A stretch of 64,000 nucleotides of DNA, taken from positions 62,001-126,000 of the forward strand of contig JACJXH010000003.1 in NCBI GenBank assembly GCA_020636745.1, given 5' to 3'. The DNA comes from Lentimicrobiaceae bacterium (GTDB taxonomy: Bacteria; Bacteroidota; Bacteroidia; Bacteroidales; Lentimicrobiaceae). Each line of letters begins with the position of its first letter. Positions within the stretch are counted from its first letter, which is position 1. The translations under genes were made by a program, and so were the position numbers. Positions 17,197-27,338 of this stretch are shown here, one piece after another. The notes beneath the pieces were generated by a model that saw only the letters and a list, made by a program, of their open reading frames with translations, searched no databases and had not been told where the DNA came from.

Positions 17197-17251
17197 GATA
17201 AAGCTGTTTGCTTTTATTTAATAGAGAAAAGCAGGTATTGTAACTATAAAT

Positions 17252-18610
17252 TCACATCTTTAATTTGAGAACCTTTGTCATGCCCCAAAATACCAGAAAT
17301 GCAACCAGGGCAGCTTTTGTGAAATGATTAAAAACAGTGGCGAAATCGGTTTCAGCTTTTACTACCTGAAAGAAAAGAATAGGCAGCCACAAAATGAGGG
17401 TCGGATAATTTTTAGAAATGGCTATTGTCTTGATTATAATCCAGTTATAAAATATACCAATAAACAACAGGAAAATAATTCCACCGGTTGCTCCGTAATT
17501 TGCATAACCTTCACCAACCAGGGAGATGTCCATACTTGTTGATTCGGGAAGTTCGGTACCGGTAAATCTTTCAAAATTGGCACGTCCGCCTGCAACAGCT
17601 TTTTTAGGTGCCAAAACCCTGGGAAGAAGTCCTGCATATAAAGCAGTTTCAATGGTTTCACCTTTCACAAAACCATATTTTTCAGGCATATGGTTGAGTA
17701 TTCTGGCGATAATCCATCCTTGATTCAGGCGGGCTCCCATGTTTTGAAGCGTTGATGTTTCGAAAAGGCTGGAAGGTTGAGAAAGCCGGCTCATGACTAC
17801 TTCTTTGTAAATTTCTGAGTTGGATTTTGAACTTTCAGCATACCAGGTCGCCATTCTGTATTCCTGCTTGGTAGATTGAATAAGAAGTATAAGAGCCATT
17901 CCAAGAAAAATGATCATCACTTTTCCCAACATGGGGATTTTAAGAACAAAAGCTATAATCAGAAGGGAAAAAAGCATCCAAAGTACCAATTCGCCAAACA
18001 TACCCATAAGTACCGAAGATGAAATAGCCAATCCCATAACACCGGCAAAAGCTATCCATTTGAACTTTGAGTTTGTAAAAAGAATTAAATACACCCCCAC
18101 AAATTGCAGTCCTGATAAAAGAAAAAACAAAAATGAGAGACTTTTAGGTAAATATTTGCTGCCAAAACCTGCTGCGAGCCCAATAGCGGCAAGCATATAG
18201 CCCAGGTACTTTTTATCTTCAATAAATTTTGTGATCTTTTCAATGTCCTCATGGTTAATAATTCTTTCGTCGGTGAAAGGAAAATATAAGCCCAGCAGCA
18301 TGGCAGCACACGCAGGTACAACATAATTCATATACTGGGCTTCATCAACAGCCATATAGTATAATGAATCATAAGGCAGGACATTGTATGCCAGTACAGG
18401 ACCAATAATCCATTGCATCAGGGCAAGAAATGAGATCAAATCACGTACTTCTATTCGTTTACCCAGATCCTGAATAAATTTTATAATCACACAGGTTGAA
18501 ATAGAAACTCCAATAGCAGAGACAAAATAGAGTCCGGTAAACAGTTGAAAAAAGGCAAATACTATCAGCCCAATCCATATTAATCCAAGACTCCTGTTTG
18601 TCAGGTACAT
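17252..18610 (-). CDS. Polytopic membrane protein, candidate O-antigen/oligosaccharide polymerase (Wzy-like)
   Basis: A 452-residue protein composed largely of hydrophobic segments, about eleven by eye, with one long polar loop around residues 250-370 (containing RMATWYAESSKSNSEIYKE and PRVLAPKKAVAGGRANFERF in pieces). That topology, with a large extracytoplasmic loop between late helices, is typical of Wzy and WaaL-like enzymes. Its place amid glycosyltransferases supports a polymerase role. Sequence conservation in this class is too low to be certain, and a ligase or flippase-like function is an alternative. Confidence 0.65.
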   Translation of the reverse strand: MYLTNRSLGLIWIGLIVFAFFQLFTGLYFVSAIGVSISTCVIIKFIQDLGKRIEVRDLISFLALMQWIIGPVLAYNVLPYDSLYYMAVDEAQYMNYVVPACAAMLLGLYFPFTDERIINHEDIEKITKFIEDKKYLGYMLAAIGLAAGFGSKYLPKSLSFLFFLLSGLQFVGVYLILFTNSKFKWIAFAGVMGLAISSSVLMGMFGELVLWMLFSLLIIAFVLKIPMLGKVMIIFLGMALILLIQSTKQEYRMATWYAESSKSNSEIYKEVVMSRLSQPSSLFETSTLQNMGARLNQGWIIARILNHMPEKYGFVKGETIETALYAGLLPRVLAPKKAVAGGRANFERFTGTELPESTSMDISLVGEGYANYGATGGIIFLLFIGIFYNWIIIKTIAISKNYPTLILWLPILFFQVVKAETDFATVFNHFTKAALVAFLVFWGMTKVLKLKM

Positions 18611-18620
18611 TATAAGATGA

Positions 18621-19793
18621 TTACTGGTTTGTAATTAATTTATTTTCAATGCTTTTAACTATTTCAGAAAAAGACCAGCTCTGAATTTTCCGATATGAAA
18701 ATTCGCCCATTTCAGTAAGCTTGTGTTTGTTGGTTATCATTTTATTTATAGCACTTTTGCAATTTTCGTAATTGCCTGAAGTAAAAATAAAACCATTTCT
18801 CTCATTTTCAACCAAATCAACAGCACATCCAACTTTATCACTTACAAGGATTGCTTTTTTACAAGCCATAGCTTCATTCACAACCAGTCCCCAGGTTTCA
18901 CCGGGGCCCTGCGATGGCAGGGCCAGAATGTTGGCCAGGTGATACACAACGGGCATCTTGCTTTGGTTTTGAAATGGCAGAAAATGTATATTTTTTGCGT
19001 TGGCCGCCAGGGTTCTCATTTCATTTTCCAATATTCCATTTCCGACAAAAACCAGATGCACATCAGGTTGGTTACAAGCAACAAAAGCCCTTAGTAGCAA
19101 AACCGGATTCTTTTTAGCCTCAAATTTTCCCACAAATAAAATAACTATAGCTTGCTGAGGGATGGCTAACTCTTTTCGCCAGGTATCAGCTGACTGTTGA
19201 TAAGCATTATTTTCATCAGAAAAACGTTGAATATCAATGGCATGAGGAGCAAAGGATAATTCATTCTCCCTGAGCCCGTGTTTTAAAAAGTAGGCTTTAT
19301 TGTTTTGACCTACATAGAATGCTCCGTCGATGTATTTGTATACCCATGTGAGTGTGAGCCGGCGGAGGAAAATTTTAATACTTTTAGTTTCATCAAGTAA
19401 AGTTGAATCTCCCCTGAAGTAGACAGGAATTTTGCCTTTAAAAAATTTCATGGCAGAAAAGTGGGCTTTGTAATTCCAGCCGAAAATCAATAAAGCATCA
19501 GCTCCCCATTGCTGGATAGTGTGGTTTAACTCCGGGCAATCGATACCTTTGTAGCTTCCGGGACCTGGATTGGCTGACACATTTTTTACAAAATCAAAAT
19601 CATAGCCATTAAGCAGGGGAATATCCCATTTAATTTCTTTTCCGAAATCTTTATCATACAATGAATCAGAACTCTGACTCCAGGTATAGAATACTTTAGG
19701 CTCAATACTTTCAGATTTTGCCAGCAGTTCAAACATGGGGGCGTTGTACTGTATGGGATGTGATGAAATAATTGCTAATTTTAATTTTTTCAT
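18621..19793 (-). CDS. Family 4 glycosyltransferase
   Basis: A 390-residue GT-B protein. The N-terminus is LKLAIISSHPIQYNAPMFELL, a common opening of Bacteroidota family-4 enzymes. The C-terminal half has ILFVGKFEAKKNPVLLLRAF and the donor-binding LPSQGPGETWGLVVNEAMAC (E-x7-E) motif. Its start overlaps the stop of the upstream glycosyltransferase gene by four bases, indicating translational coupling. Substrate unknown. Confidence 0.9.
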   Translation of the reverse strand: MKKLKLAIISSHPIQYNAPMFELLAKSESIEPKVFYTWSQSSDSLYDKDFGKEIKWDIPLLNGYDFDFVKNVSANPGPGSYKGIDCPELNHTIQQWGADALLIFGWNYKAHFSAMKFFKGKIPVYFRGDSTLLDETKSIKIFLRRLTLTWVYKYIDGAFYVGQNNKAYFLKHGLRENELSFAPHAIDIQRFSDENNAYQQSADTWRKELAIPQQAIVILFVGKFEAKKNPVLLLRAFVACNQPDVHLVFVGNGILENEMRTLAANAKNIHFLPFQNQSKMPVVYHLANILALPSQGPGETWGLVVNEAMACKKAILVSDKVGCAVDLVENERNGFIFTSGNYENCKSAINKMITNKHKLTEMGEFSYRKIQSWSFSEIVKSIENKLITNQ

Positions 19794-21082
19794 CTCTCAA
19801 TTATTTTATTGAAAAATTCAACCTGTTTCTTTGAAGCTTCTCTGGCTGAATAAGGTTCAAATTCGGCCCAATTTGTATCCGGAGTAAAAGGGAGTTTGGA
19901 TAATAAAGCTGCTAACATTGAATATACATGTTGACCACACACTTCGGGTGAATCATCATTCATAAAAGTTACGCACTCTCCAGCATTGGTTTTTTGCAGA
20001 ATTTCAACCACACTGCTATTTTCATTAAAAACAGCCAGTAATGGTTTATTGGCTAATATATAAGGGTATAGTTTTGATGCGGTGTAGTTTGTATCAGTTG
20101 AACCGGGTATGATTAGCAGGTCGGCATCTTTAAGCACTTTCATGGCCTCAAAATAGGGGAGACGGTCTGTAATTTCAGAGACCAGATGACCTACACCATA
20201 TTTTTCAGCAATGGGTTCAATTGTTTTGATTCCTTTACCATCGGCGGCATAACTGGTGCCCACAAAAAACATTCTAATCTTACTGAAAATATCATTTCCT
20301 GATTCAAGTCCTTTCTTTAATCCCCAAAAAATACTGCTGACTGCCAGGTTCATGTCATGGCCTCCCCGGCCAATGTATACCAGATGGATATTCCCATCAG
20401 AATGGTTGAAGAGATGATTTTTTAGTTCTATTTTATCAAGGATTTCAAAATCGATGCTTGCTCCTCCAAAAGGTATTACTCTGCACATTTCGGGGCTGAT
20501 ATTCTCATATCTTTCCATTAAAGTTTTTGGATATCCGGCCGAAACAGAGATAATCCCATCTACTTTTTTCATTGCAAAAGCCTCCATGTATTTATCCATC
20601 CGATAAGCCATCCAGAATTTGGGCGGTTGTTCATTTTTAGGCTTATCAAGGTAGAAATCATTCCTCCATGGGTCCTGCATATCAATAATGTAAGGAATGC
20701 CGAACTTTTTCTTCCATATTCGCCCTAAAATCATTACAGGAAAAGCTGTAGTGGAAAAATAAATCAGATCGTATTTGTTCGTCCTCAATAACTTATTGCC
20801 TGTTAAATAGTATGATTTTAATGAGCGGTAGCCAATATTTCCAAGTCCGAATTTTCTTGTTTTGGAAGCTTCCCAGGCTTTTATTCTGATTATTTCAGCA
20901 TTGTCAGGCAGTGTTTTCAATAAAACAGGGTCAACACTCATTTCTACAAAAGCCGGTTCAATTGCAACAACCGTACTTTGCCATCCCATTTCATGAAAAT
21001 ACTTCAGGCTTTGTCTGACACGATGCATATCAGCTGCATTAACAGGAGGAAAGTTGGGCGATATAATGAGCACTTTTTTCAT
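19790..21082 (-). CDS. Family 4-like glycosyltransferase
   Basis: A 430-residue GT-B protein starting KKVLIISPNFPPVNAADMHRV, a family-4 N-domain opening. The C-domain has DADLLIIPGSTDTNYTASKL and YPYILANKPLLAVF in place of the usual E-x7-E stretch, so it is divergent. I choose ATG 21082; the codon at 21097 is TTG and adds only five residues. It overlaps the next gene by four bases. It probably adds one sugar; donor not predictable. Confidence 0.82.
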   Translation of the reverse strand: MKKVLIISPNFPPVNAADMHRVRQSLKYFHEMGWQSTVVAIEPAFVEMSVDPVLLKTLPDNAEIIRIKAWEASKTRKFGLGNIGYRSLKSYYLTGNKLLRTNKYDLIYFSTTAFPVMILGRIWKKKFGIPYIIDMQDPWRNDFYLDKPKNEQPPKFWMAYRMDKYMEAFAMKKVDGIISVSAGYPKTLMERYENISPEMCRVIPFGGASIDFEILDKIELKNHLFNHSDGNIHLVYIGRGGHDMNLAVSSIFWGLKKGLESGNDIFSKIRMFFVGTSYAADGKGIKTIEPIAEKYGVGHLVSEITDRLPYFEAMKVLKDADLLIIPGSTDTNYTASKLYPYILANKPLLAVFNENSSVVEILQKTNAGECVTFMNDDSPEVCGQHVYSMLAALLSKLPFTPDTNWAEFEPYSAREASKKQVEFFNKIIER

Positions 21083-21100
21083 GCCTAAGAACTTCAAGTT

Positions 21101-22126
21101 TTAACTGTGATTTTTTACATTAACTGGTGAATTGAGGTACCATTCAACAAAACGGCTGATTCCTTCCCGAATACCGACAGAGGGTTTATAACCATAGTCA
21201 GCCGTTAGTTTATTTACATCAGAGAAAGTGCGTTTTACATCTCCTTTGCGCATGGGCTGGTAATCAATGATGGCTTTTTTCTCCAGCGCATTTTCAATCG
21301 TTTGTATGAAATCATGAAGATTTACCGGATTTGAATTTCCAATATTGTAAATCTGATAAGTGTCATTTTTCTGATTTCCTTTAATTACCAAAAATATACC
21401 ATTCACAATGTCAGATACATAAGTGAAGTCGCGTTCAAGATCACCATTATTAAAAACCGTGATTTTTTTGCCCTCATGGATGTTTTTTACAAAGAGAAAC
21501 GGAGCCATATCAGGTCTTCCCCAGGGGCCATAAACAGTAAAAAAACGTAAACCAGTTGTTTTAAGATTAAAAAGGTGACTATAGGAATGTGCCATCAATT
21601 CATTTGATTTTTTGGTGGCAGCATAAAGACTAATTGGATTGTCAACATTATCATCTTCGCGAAAAGGTACATTATCACGGTCGCCATAAACACTTGAACT
21701 GCTGGCATAAATAAAGTGACTAACCCCTGTTTGCCTGCAAGTATCCATGATATTTATAAAGCCGGTGATATTATCGGTAATATACGTGTGAGGATTGGCA
21801 ATGCTGTATTGCACTCCAGCCTGGGCAGCAAGATTACAAACAATATCAAATTTTTCCTGATTCATCAGTTTTTCAAGGTAATATCTTTCACTGATATCGG
21901 TTTTTGAGAATTTAAGATGTGGATGGATGCTGCTCTGATACATGACATTTGGCCAAATATGAGTTTCGTCAAATCCCAGCAATGGAAGTTTGGCATATTT
22001 AAGCCTTACATCGTAGTAGCTGTTTATAACATCAATTCCTACAACCTGATATCCTTCTTCAATCAATTTCTTTGTCAGATGGAAACCGATGAATCCCAGG
22101 GCTCCTGTTACCAGTATTTTTTTCAT
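21101..22126 (-). CDS. NAD-dependent epimerase, UDP-glucuronate 4-epimerase-like
   Basis: A 341-residue extended short-chain dehydrogenase. The Rossmann motif GALGFIGFHLTKKL is at the N-terminus, the catalytic ASSSSVYG serine region near residue 140 and YAATK (Tyr-x3-Lys) near residue 168. The AAQAGVQYSIANPHTYITDN and FFTVYGPWGRPDMAPFLF segments are characteristic of UDP-glucuronate epimerases. It likely supplies UDP-galacturonate for the glycan. A UDP-glucose 4-epimerase role is the main alternative. Confidence 0.85.
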   Translation of the reverse strand: MKKILVTGALGFIGFHLTKKLIEEGYQVVGIDVINSYYDVRLKYAKLPLLGFDETHIWPNVMYQSSIHPHLKFSKTDISERYYLEKLMNQEKFDIVCNLAAQAGVQYSIANPHTYITDNITGFINIMDTCRQTGVSHFIYASSSSVYGDRDNVPFREDDNVDNPISLYAATKKSNELMAHSYSHLFNLKTTGLRFFTVYGPWGRPDMAPFLFVKNIHEGKKITVFNNGDLERDFTYVSDIVNGIFLVIKGNQKNDTYQIYNIGNSNPVNLHDFIQTIENALEKKAIIDYQPMRKGDVKRTFSDVNKLTADYGYKPSVGIREGISRFVEWYLNSPVNVKNHS

Positions 22127-22129
22127 AAG

Positions 22130-23362
22130 CTATTTAAATATTGAAGTAATCATTGCTTTCAGCATAATTTCCTGTTTTTCCCAGCAGAATTTTTCAGTGG
22201 AAACCTGCAAGGCGTTTGTTTTAGCTTCTGCAATCAGTTCCTTATCAGATAATAATTTGTTGAGTGTGTCAACCAGACTTTTGCGATCATGGTTTCTAAA
22301 AAGAAAAACACAATGAGGAGCTGCGGCAGCAACCTCTTTTTGACCTGAGGTATCGCTTGCCAAAACAGCAATTCCGCCGAGCATGTATTGCAATATTTTA
22401 TTGGTAATGGTTAAATTTCTGCTGTCAGGAGTATACTCTTCGGTAGCCAAACCTATGTCATGCTCAGCAATTCTTGACAATAACTCCTGATGAGGCACCA
22501 GTTTATGAAAATATATTTTGTGACCCAAATGGGCAGGAAATAGCTTAAGAAGTTGTTCCTTGAAATTTCCGAACAGGTTACCCCTCAAGTGCAGTTGTAA
22601 AGGGGTTTTAACATCGTTTAGGGCGTCAACTAAAAACTCAAGTCCCCGCCCTGGTCCAATTGTCTGGGAATACCAGTGTATGGATGGTATGCTATGATCG
22701 TTTCTGTCAAGGAATTTCCCATCCATGAGGTTTCGTTCGGCAAGTGGAAAAACGTTGTGAAGCACTTTAGGCAGGGGTGAAGCCGCGAAATCAGCAAGCG
22801 CCCTGGCCAGGCTGTCAGATGTAGTGTAACAAAGCACCCCTTTGTTTAAGGCCTGTTTTTCATATTTTTCGAGTAGTTTAACAGGCCGGGTCCGGTTGGC
22901 TTCAGGCAGCAAATCGTGTGAATACCAATCTTCAAAGTCAAAGGCAACTTTAAACCCTCTTTGTATCAGTTTGCAGCCAATAACGGTACTAATCTCCTGA
23001 TGGCAGGTATACAAATCAGCGTTTTCATTGATAGCTGCTTTTAAATTCCGTTTATAATCATAACCAAGGGCGTAGGCATTTTCTATCCCTAATCGGGCAA
23101 TGATTTCTCCGGCTATTCTTTTGCGCAACCGTTCTTTAAAATGGTACCATTTGCCCGCCTGACCGGGAATCATATTGATGACGCCTTTAAGCTTCACCCG
23201 CTTATCAATCAGTCTAAAATCTTCTTCAAGCAAATCAGCATAAGTGAAGGTGGTGAGAATGGTCACATCATAACCGGCTTTTGCCAGTGTATTAGCTTCT
23301 TTCACAACCCTGGGATTGCGACACAAATGACTCTGGGTGAGGATACAGATTTTTTTATTCAT
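22130..23362 (-). CDS. Family 4-like glycosyltransferase
   Basis: A 410-residue GT-B protein. The N-terminus ICILTQSHLCRNPRVVKEA is a frequent opening in this family. Late in the sequence come IGLATEEYTPDSRNLTITNK and LQYMLGGIAVLASDTSGQKE, replacing the standard E-x7-E motif. Mid-protein HWYSQTIGPGRGLEFLV supports the two-domain fold. Spacing is one base from the upstream gene and three from the downstream epimerase. Sugar specificity unknown. Confidence 0.85.
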   Translation of the reverse strand: MNKKICILTQSHLCRNPRVVKEANTLAKAGYDVTILTTFTYADLLEEDFRLIDKRVKLKGVINMIPGQAGKWYHFKERLRKRIAGEIIARLGIENAYALGYDYKRNLKAAINENADLYTCHQEISTVIGCKLIQRGFKVAFDFEDWYSHDLLPEANRTRPVKLLEKYEKQALNKGVLCYTTSDSLARALADFAASPLPKVLHNVFPLAERNLMDGKFLDRNDHSIPSIHWYSQTIGPGRGLEFLVDALNDVKTPLQLHLRGNLFGNFKEQLLKLFPAHLGHKIYFHKLVPHQELLSRIAEHDIGLATEEYTPDSRNLTITNKILQYMLGGIAVLASDTSGQKEVAAAAPHCVFLFRNHDRKSLVDTLNKLLSDKELIAEAKTNALQVSTEKFCWEKQEIMLKAMITSIFK

Positions 23363-23363
23363 A

Positions 23364-24362
23364 TTACAAACATCCTTTACCGCTAAGTTTGTGAATACCT
23401 AACCGCAGTTTTTTTGCCGCTTTCCAACCCAGTAACTCTTTGGTGATTTCAATAATTTTACCACCCATCACAGGTTTTGATGGCTTTTTGCCTGTATCCT
23501 TTATTTTTTGTTGGCATATAGTGACAATATCGGGATACATTGGATAGGCATTGATGGCAATTTCCAGATAGAGTGTTGCCATAGCCTGCCGGTACGCGTC
23601 TGAATTTGTTTTTTCGCTCAGATAGCTGGATTTACTGTTTAAGGCATGCAAAGCACTCTCAAGATTAGCCTTTTTATTATATTTTGATGAAATGTTTCCG
23701 CCTGAAATAAAACGCCTGTAATAATTTATACCACCGGTGGTTCTGATGCCTTTTGAGGCAAGAACAGCTCTGGCAAAATATTCACCATCCTGATCGAGCA
23801 ATAAAGATTCGTCCCACGGGCCAATTTTATCGGTTATTGATCTGGGTGTAAGCCAGGCGCTTGTCTGCACCATCCATCGTTCGCCATAACCGCCATAAAG
23901 CCTCACAAGAAAGTCAACCGGATCGTCGGTGTTGTATATCCAGGCTGATTCTTCGCGTGGATTCATCTCAATGTAATCCTCACCATCCATAAAGTGAACA
24001 GAAGGTGATATGCCAAGGCAGCCTTCATTTTTTTCGAGTATACTGATTTGTTTTTCAATCTTATCAAGGCTCAGAACATCATCAGCATCAAGGTATTGAA
24101 TGTATTTACCTTTACTTAAACTCAGGCCTTTGTTTCTGGCAACACAGGCACCCTGGTTTTTCTGAACCAGTACTTTCAATTTTTCGGATTCGTAAGTTCG
24201 GGCAATCTCCACTGTTTTATCCTTCGATCCATCATCAATTACAAAAACCTCAATTTCAGGATAGGTTTGATGCACCACCGAATTGAGCGTTTCAGCAATG
24301 AACCTTTCTGCATTATAGGCAGGAATGATAACAGAAACGAGTGGTTGAGAATTTTGCAACAT
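23364..24362 (-). CDS. Family 2 glycosyltransferase
   Basis: A 332-residue GT-A enzyme: SVIIPAYNAERFIAETLNSV, VFVIDDGSKDKTVEIA and the metal-binding QYLDADDVL at about residue 95. The remaining two thirds form a helical acceptor domain. It is cytoplasmic or membrane-peripheral and inverting. One base separates its stop from the next gene. There is a 58-base gap upstream, one of the larger gaps in the operon, but no clear promoter there. Confidence 0.9.
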   Translation of the reverse strand: MLQNSQPLVSVIIPAYNAERFIAETLNSVVHQTYPEIEVFVIDDGSKDKTVEIARTYESEKLKVLVQKNQGACVARNKGLSLSKGKYIQYLDADDVLSLDKIEKQISILEKNEGCLGISPSVHFMDGEDYIEMNPREESAWIYNTDDPVDFLVRLYGGYGERWMVQTSAWLTPRSITDKIGPWDESLLLDQDGEYFARAVLASKGIRTTGGINYYRRFISGGNISSKYNKKANLESALHALNSKSSYLSEKTNSDAYRQAMATLYLEIAINAYPMYPDIVTICQQKIKDTGKKPSKPVMGGKIIEITKELLGWKAAKKLRLGIHKLSGKGCL

Positions 24363-24420
24363 GATTTTCAGGTTCTAAATTAATAAAGCTCTCGTGAGAA
24401 TTTGGGTCAATGACCAGAGT

Positions 24421-25314
24421 TTACCATTCCTTTGGTTTAAATATGACCCGTTTGAATATCTCAGTGTAGCTCATCCCTGATTCATTTTTAAGTATTTGCA
24501 TTGTTTTCAGGGAGTGGTTTTTACCAATTCCTAAAATGTATCTTGCCTGGTTCCATCTTACCTTTCGCAGAGCTCTTTCTTTATCATTTGCATTAAGCGG
24601 ACATTCAGGCTTCAGGAGCATTTCTTCAGCACACTTTACATATTTGAATGGTATTGTAAAATCAGTGCGGTTATTCTGCATTTCCTGCTCTTCGTGTTCG
24701 CGGTACCAAATAACGCCCTGAGCCATAAGAACAACAGGATATCTGGCACTCAACACATGCCACATTTCAAAATCGCCCAGGTATCTTTTCCCTGTGAACC
24801 CACCCACACTTTCAAATACATCCTTTTTGATTATTGCAGATAACGGGGCTCTGTGAAATAGCAAAGACTCAAAGTAATGATACTTATATGCTTCCTCACA
24901 TTTCAACATAAATGGATAAGGCCGCATTTTATCAGCTGGCATAGTAGATAACCCATAGCCAGCTTCCGGAAATTTTTCCATTCCCGAAACCATAACTTCC
25001 AGGCCGGTCGGGTAAATCATATCATCGGCATCAACATACTTCAGGTATTTTCCACTGGCCAGGCTGGCTGCTTTATTTCTGTTGGGGTAGTCGCCAAGGT
25101 TCTTTTCGTTTTTGAATACTTTGACCCTTTTGTCTTTCTGAGCATAACTTAACGCAATTTCATAACTCTTGTCTTTTGACTGGTCGTCAACTATGATGAG
25201 TTCAAAATTTTCGTAAGTAGAAGCTAAAACGCTTTCAACAGCAATTGCCAGATATTTTTCCCGGTTATAAGTGGTCATTAATACGCTGACCAATGGTTTA
25301 TCATTTGTACTCAT
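24421..25314 (-). CDS. Family 2 glycosyltransferase
   Basis: A 297-residue GT-A enzyme: SVLMTTYNREKYLAIAVESV, IIVDDQSKDKSYEIAL and KYVDADDMIYPTG with the DxDD metal site. The second half contains KRYLGDFEMWHVLSARYPVV, the usual acceptor-side region with the catalytic Asp. Part of the operon with a 12-base gap upstream. Transferred sugar unknown. Confidence 0.9.
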   Translation of the reverse strand: MSTNDKPLVSVLMTTYNREKYLAIAVESVLASTYENFELIIVDDQSKDKSYEIALSYAQKDKRVKVFKNEKNLGDYPNRNKAASLASGKYLKYVDADDMIYPTGLEVMVSGMEKFPEAGYGLSTMPADKMRPYPFMLKCEEAYKYHYFESLLFHRAPLSAIIKKDVFESVGGFTGKRYLGDFEMWHVLSARYPVVLMAQGVIWYREHEEQEMQNNRTDFTIPFKYVKCAEEMLLKPECPLNANDKERALRKVRWNQARYILGIGKNHSLKTMQILKNESGMSYTEIFKRVIFKPKEW

Positions 25315-25326
25315 TTGCTTGTTTCT

Positions 25327-26313
25327 TTAGTTTTTTTTTGCCTGGATTCCCTGTGGAGGTAAGCCCACATATTTTTTTTGAGATTTTTCAATCCCGTTCA
25401 TGCCTTTAGTTTTTGCATAATAGCTGAAAATGAAAGCAGCCTTCCAACCGGCCCTGATTAAGGTAAAGTTATACAAAATCCAATGGAGCTTTTCTGTGAA
25501 CGATAACTCGTTCATTTTCAATAATCTGTATTTTACTTTCAGGATAGCCACAAGCGGATTCGGGGGATACTTGATATAGCCATAGAATTTATAATTCTGA
25601 TATAGAATTATGTAACTCCTTTTAAAATAAAATTTAAAATCCTGATGATGATAGTGGTACACACGGGCACGGTAATCATAAACAATTTTATATCCGGCCT
25701 CAAGCGCATCTTTAGCCCAGAGTGTATCTTCGGAGAACATCAGTTTCCGAAAGGGCAGTTTTTCTTTGATTGACTTGCGATAAACCGCATTTACATCGTC
25801 CCAATTGCAATAGCTGTGTTGCTCTTTTCCGCTCAGGCTGGTAAAATCTTCCTGATTTTTAAATTGCCACCAGAAAGGTTGAGCTTCACTTGCCGGTCTG
25901 AACCATTGAAGCGGGTTTTTCTCTTTGTCGTGTGCCACAATCTGCTGTCCGCATACACCTGCAACTTCCGGATCTTCGAAATGCTTCAGCATTAGTTCAA
26001 TCCAGTTGTCAGTAGCCGGCGTTGCATCCTGAACAGTCATAACAACAAACTCTCCGGTTGCAAGCTGAACACCCAGGTTGCGGGTTTCGCCGTGATTAAA
26101 CTCAGCAGGAGGGAGGTTGTGGATTTTTACCGGGTATTTTTGAAGCAATTCAAGGGTGCCATCAGTTGAACCGGAATCAATAATAATCACCTCCATTTGT
26201 TCTTTAACGGTTTGCCTGAACAAACCATCAAGGCATGAAGGCAGTGTATCTATTCCGTTTTTTACTGGAATTACCACCGAAACCATTACTTTACCGACCA
26301 GGCTTTCTTCCAT
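25327..26313 (-). CDS. Family 2 glycosyltransferase (rhamnosyltransferase-like)
   Basis: A 328-residue GT-A protein opening VSVVIPVKNGIDTLPSCLDG, with IIIDSGSTDGTLELL and GETRNLGVQLATGEFVVMTV followed by QDATP, the pattern of rhamnosyl/fucosyl-type family-2 enzymes. With gmd and fcl in the same operon, transfer of fucose or another deoxysugar is a reasonable but unproved guess. Gaps of 7 and 12 bases tie it to its neighbours. Confidence 0.87.
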   Translation of the reverse strand: MEESLVGKVMVSVVIPVKNGIDTLPSCLDGLFRQTVKEQMEVIIIDSGSTDGTLELLQKYPVKIHNLPPAEFNHGETRNLGVQLATGEFVVMTVQDATPATDNWIELMLKHFEDPEVAGVCGQQIVAHDKEKNPLQWFRPASEAQPFWWQFKNQEDFTSLSGKEQHSYCNWDDVNAVYRKSIKEKLPFRKLMFSEDTLWAKDALEAGYKIVYDYRARVYHYHHQDFKFYFKRSYIILYQNYKFYGYIKYPPNPLVAILKVKYRLLKMNELSFTEKLHWILYNFTLIRAGWKAAFIFSYYAKTKGMNGIEKSQKKYVGLPPQGIQAKKN

Positions 26314-26320
26314 GCTTGAT

Positions 26321-27334
26321 TTATTTTAGTAATTTGTGTTTCCCTATTCCACTTTCCAGTTTTCCTTTATTCATCTCCCGGTTTATAAACGTTTTTACAA
26401 ATGAATGTTTGTAAAGTCTGAGCACCATCAGTAGCATGAGGAATGAAGATTTAACAGCAAATTTTGCAGTAAAAATGTGGTGTTTCATTCCAAAAGAAAG
26501 AATTTTATATGTCACCTTGTAATTCAGCGATTTTATGGCTCCATTAGTCACATTCTGACCTAAATATCTCAGCTTTTGCCAAACTGGTTTATCTTTGGAA
26601 TGGATGAGTTGAAGGCTATGTGTTGTAAACACTTCCAGCCTGCTGTTCATTTTTGCAGGCGAGCTAATTTCATTCTGACTTATGCTTCCGGTTTTATGCT
26701 GCCGGTAATAGATATCCGGCGGGAGCGTATAAAATTTTTCGTATTTCAGGTCTGCGATCAAAGCTTTTAAATGGATATCAACATCCTGCCAGCATGCCAG
26801 GCCTTCGGTAAAACCGCCGATTTTTTCAACACCACTCTTTTTCCAGATTGGTCCGCTGGTTTGCCAGACAGCATCCAACGATAAAAACCGGAGAAGGTCA
26901 GGTTCGCTGGTTTCAATATTCCACAATACCTCTGATTTTTCAGGAAATTCATAAAACATAAGCATTGGAAATACAAGAAAATCGAGTGCAGGATGTTGTA
27001 TAATTACATTCAGTCTTTGCTGAAGGCAAAAAGGGGCAAGCAAATCATCAGAATCCAGAAAAATTAAATACTCACCCTTTGATTCTTTTAAACCAATGTT
27101 TCGGCAAACCGGAGCGCCTGTAGGTTCGTGGTGACGTTTCAGGTACTTGATACGGCTGTCGGCAGAAGCATATGCATGGCCAATTTCATCGCTGTTATCG
27201 TCAGAACCATCGTCCACAACAATAGCTTCCCAATTGGGGTAGGTTTGATTTATAATTGAGTCAAGAGTCTCTTTCAATAAATTACCCCTGTTGAAATTCG
27301 GAATAACAATTGAAATTAATACAGAATTTACCAT
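26321..27334 (-). CDS. Family 2 glycosyltransferase
   Basis: A 337-residue GT-A enzyme: ISIVIPNFNRGNLLKETLDS, AIVVDDGSDDNSDE and LIFLDSDDLLAPF. A catalytic-domain Asp region follows (GLACWQDVDIHLKAL). The C-terminal 100 residues are basic and partly hydrophobic, which may allow membrane association. It lies four bases after the Wzt-like ATPase gene, the first of four consecutive family-2 genes. Confidence 0.9.
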   Translation of the reverse strand: MVNSVLISIVIPNFNRGNLLKETLDSIINQTYPNWEAIVVDDGSDDNSDEIGHAYASADSRIKYLKRHHEPTGAPVCRNIGLKESKGEYLIFLDSDDLLAPFCLQQRLNVIIQHPALDFLVFPMLMFYEFPEKSEVLWNIETSEPDLLRFLSLDAVWQTSGPIWKKSGVEKIGGFTEGLACWQDVDIHLKALIADLKYEKFYTLPPDIYYRQHKTGSISQNEISSPAKMNSRLEVFTTHSLQLIHSKDKPVWQKLRYLGQNVTNGAIKSLNYKVTYKILSFGMKHHIFTAKFAVKSSFLMLLMVLRLYKHSFVKTFINREMNKGKLESGIGKHKLLK

Positions 27335-27338
27335 TCGT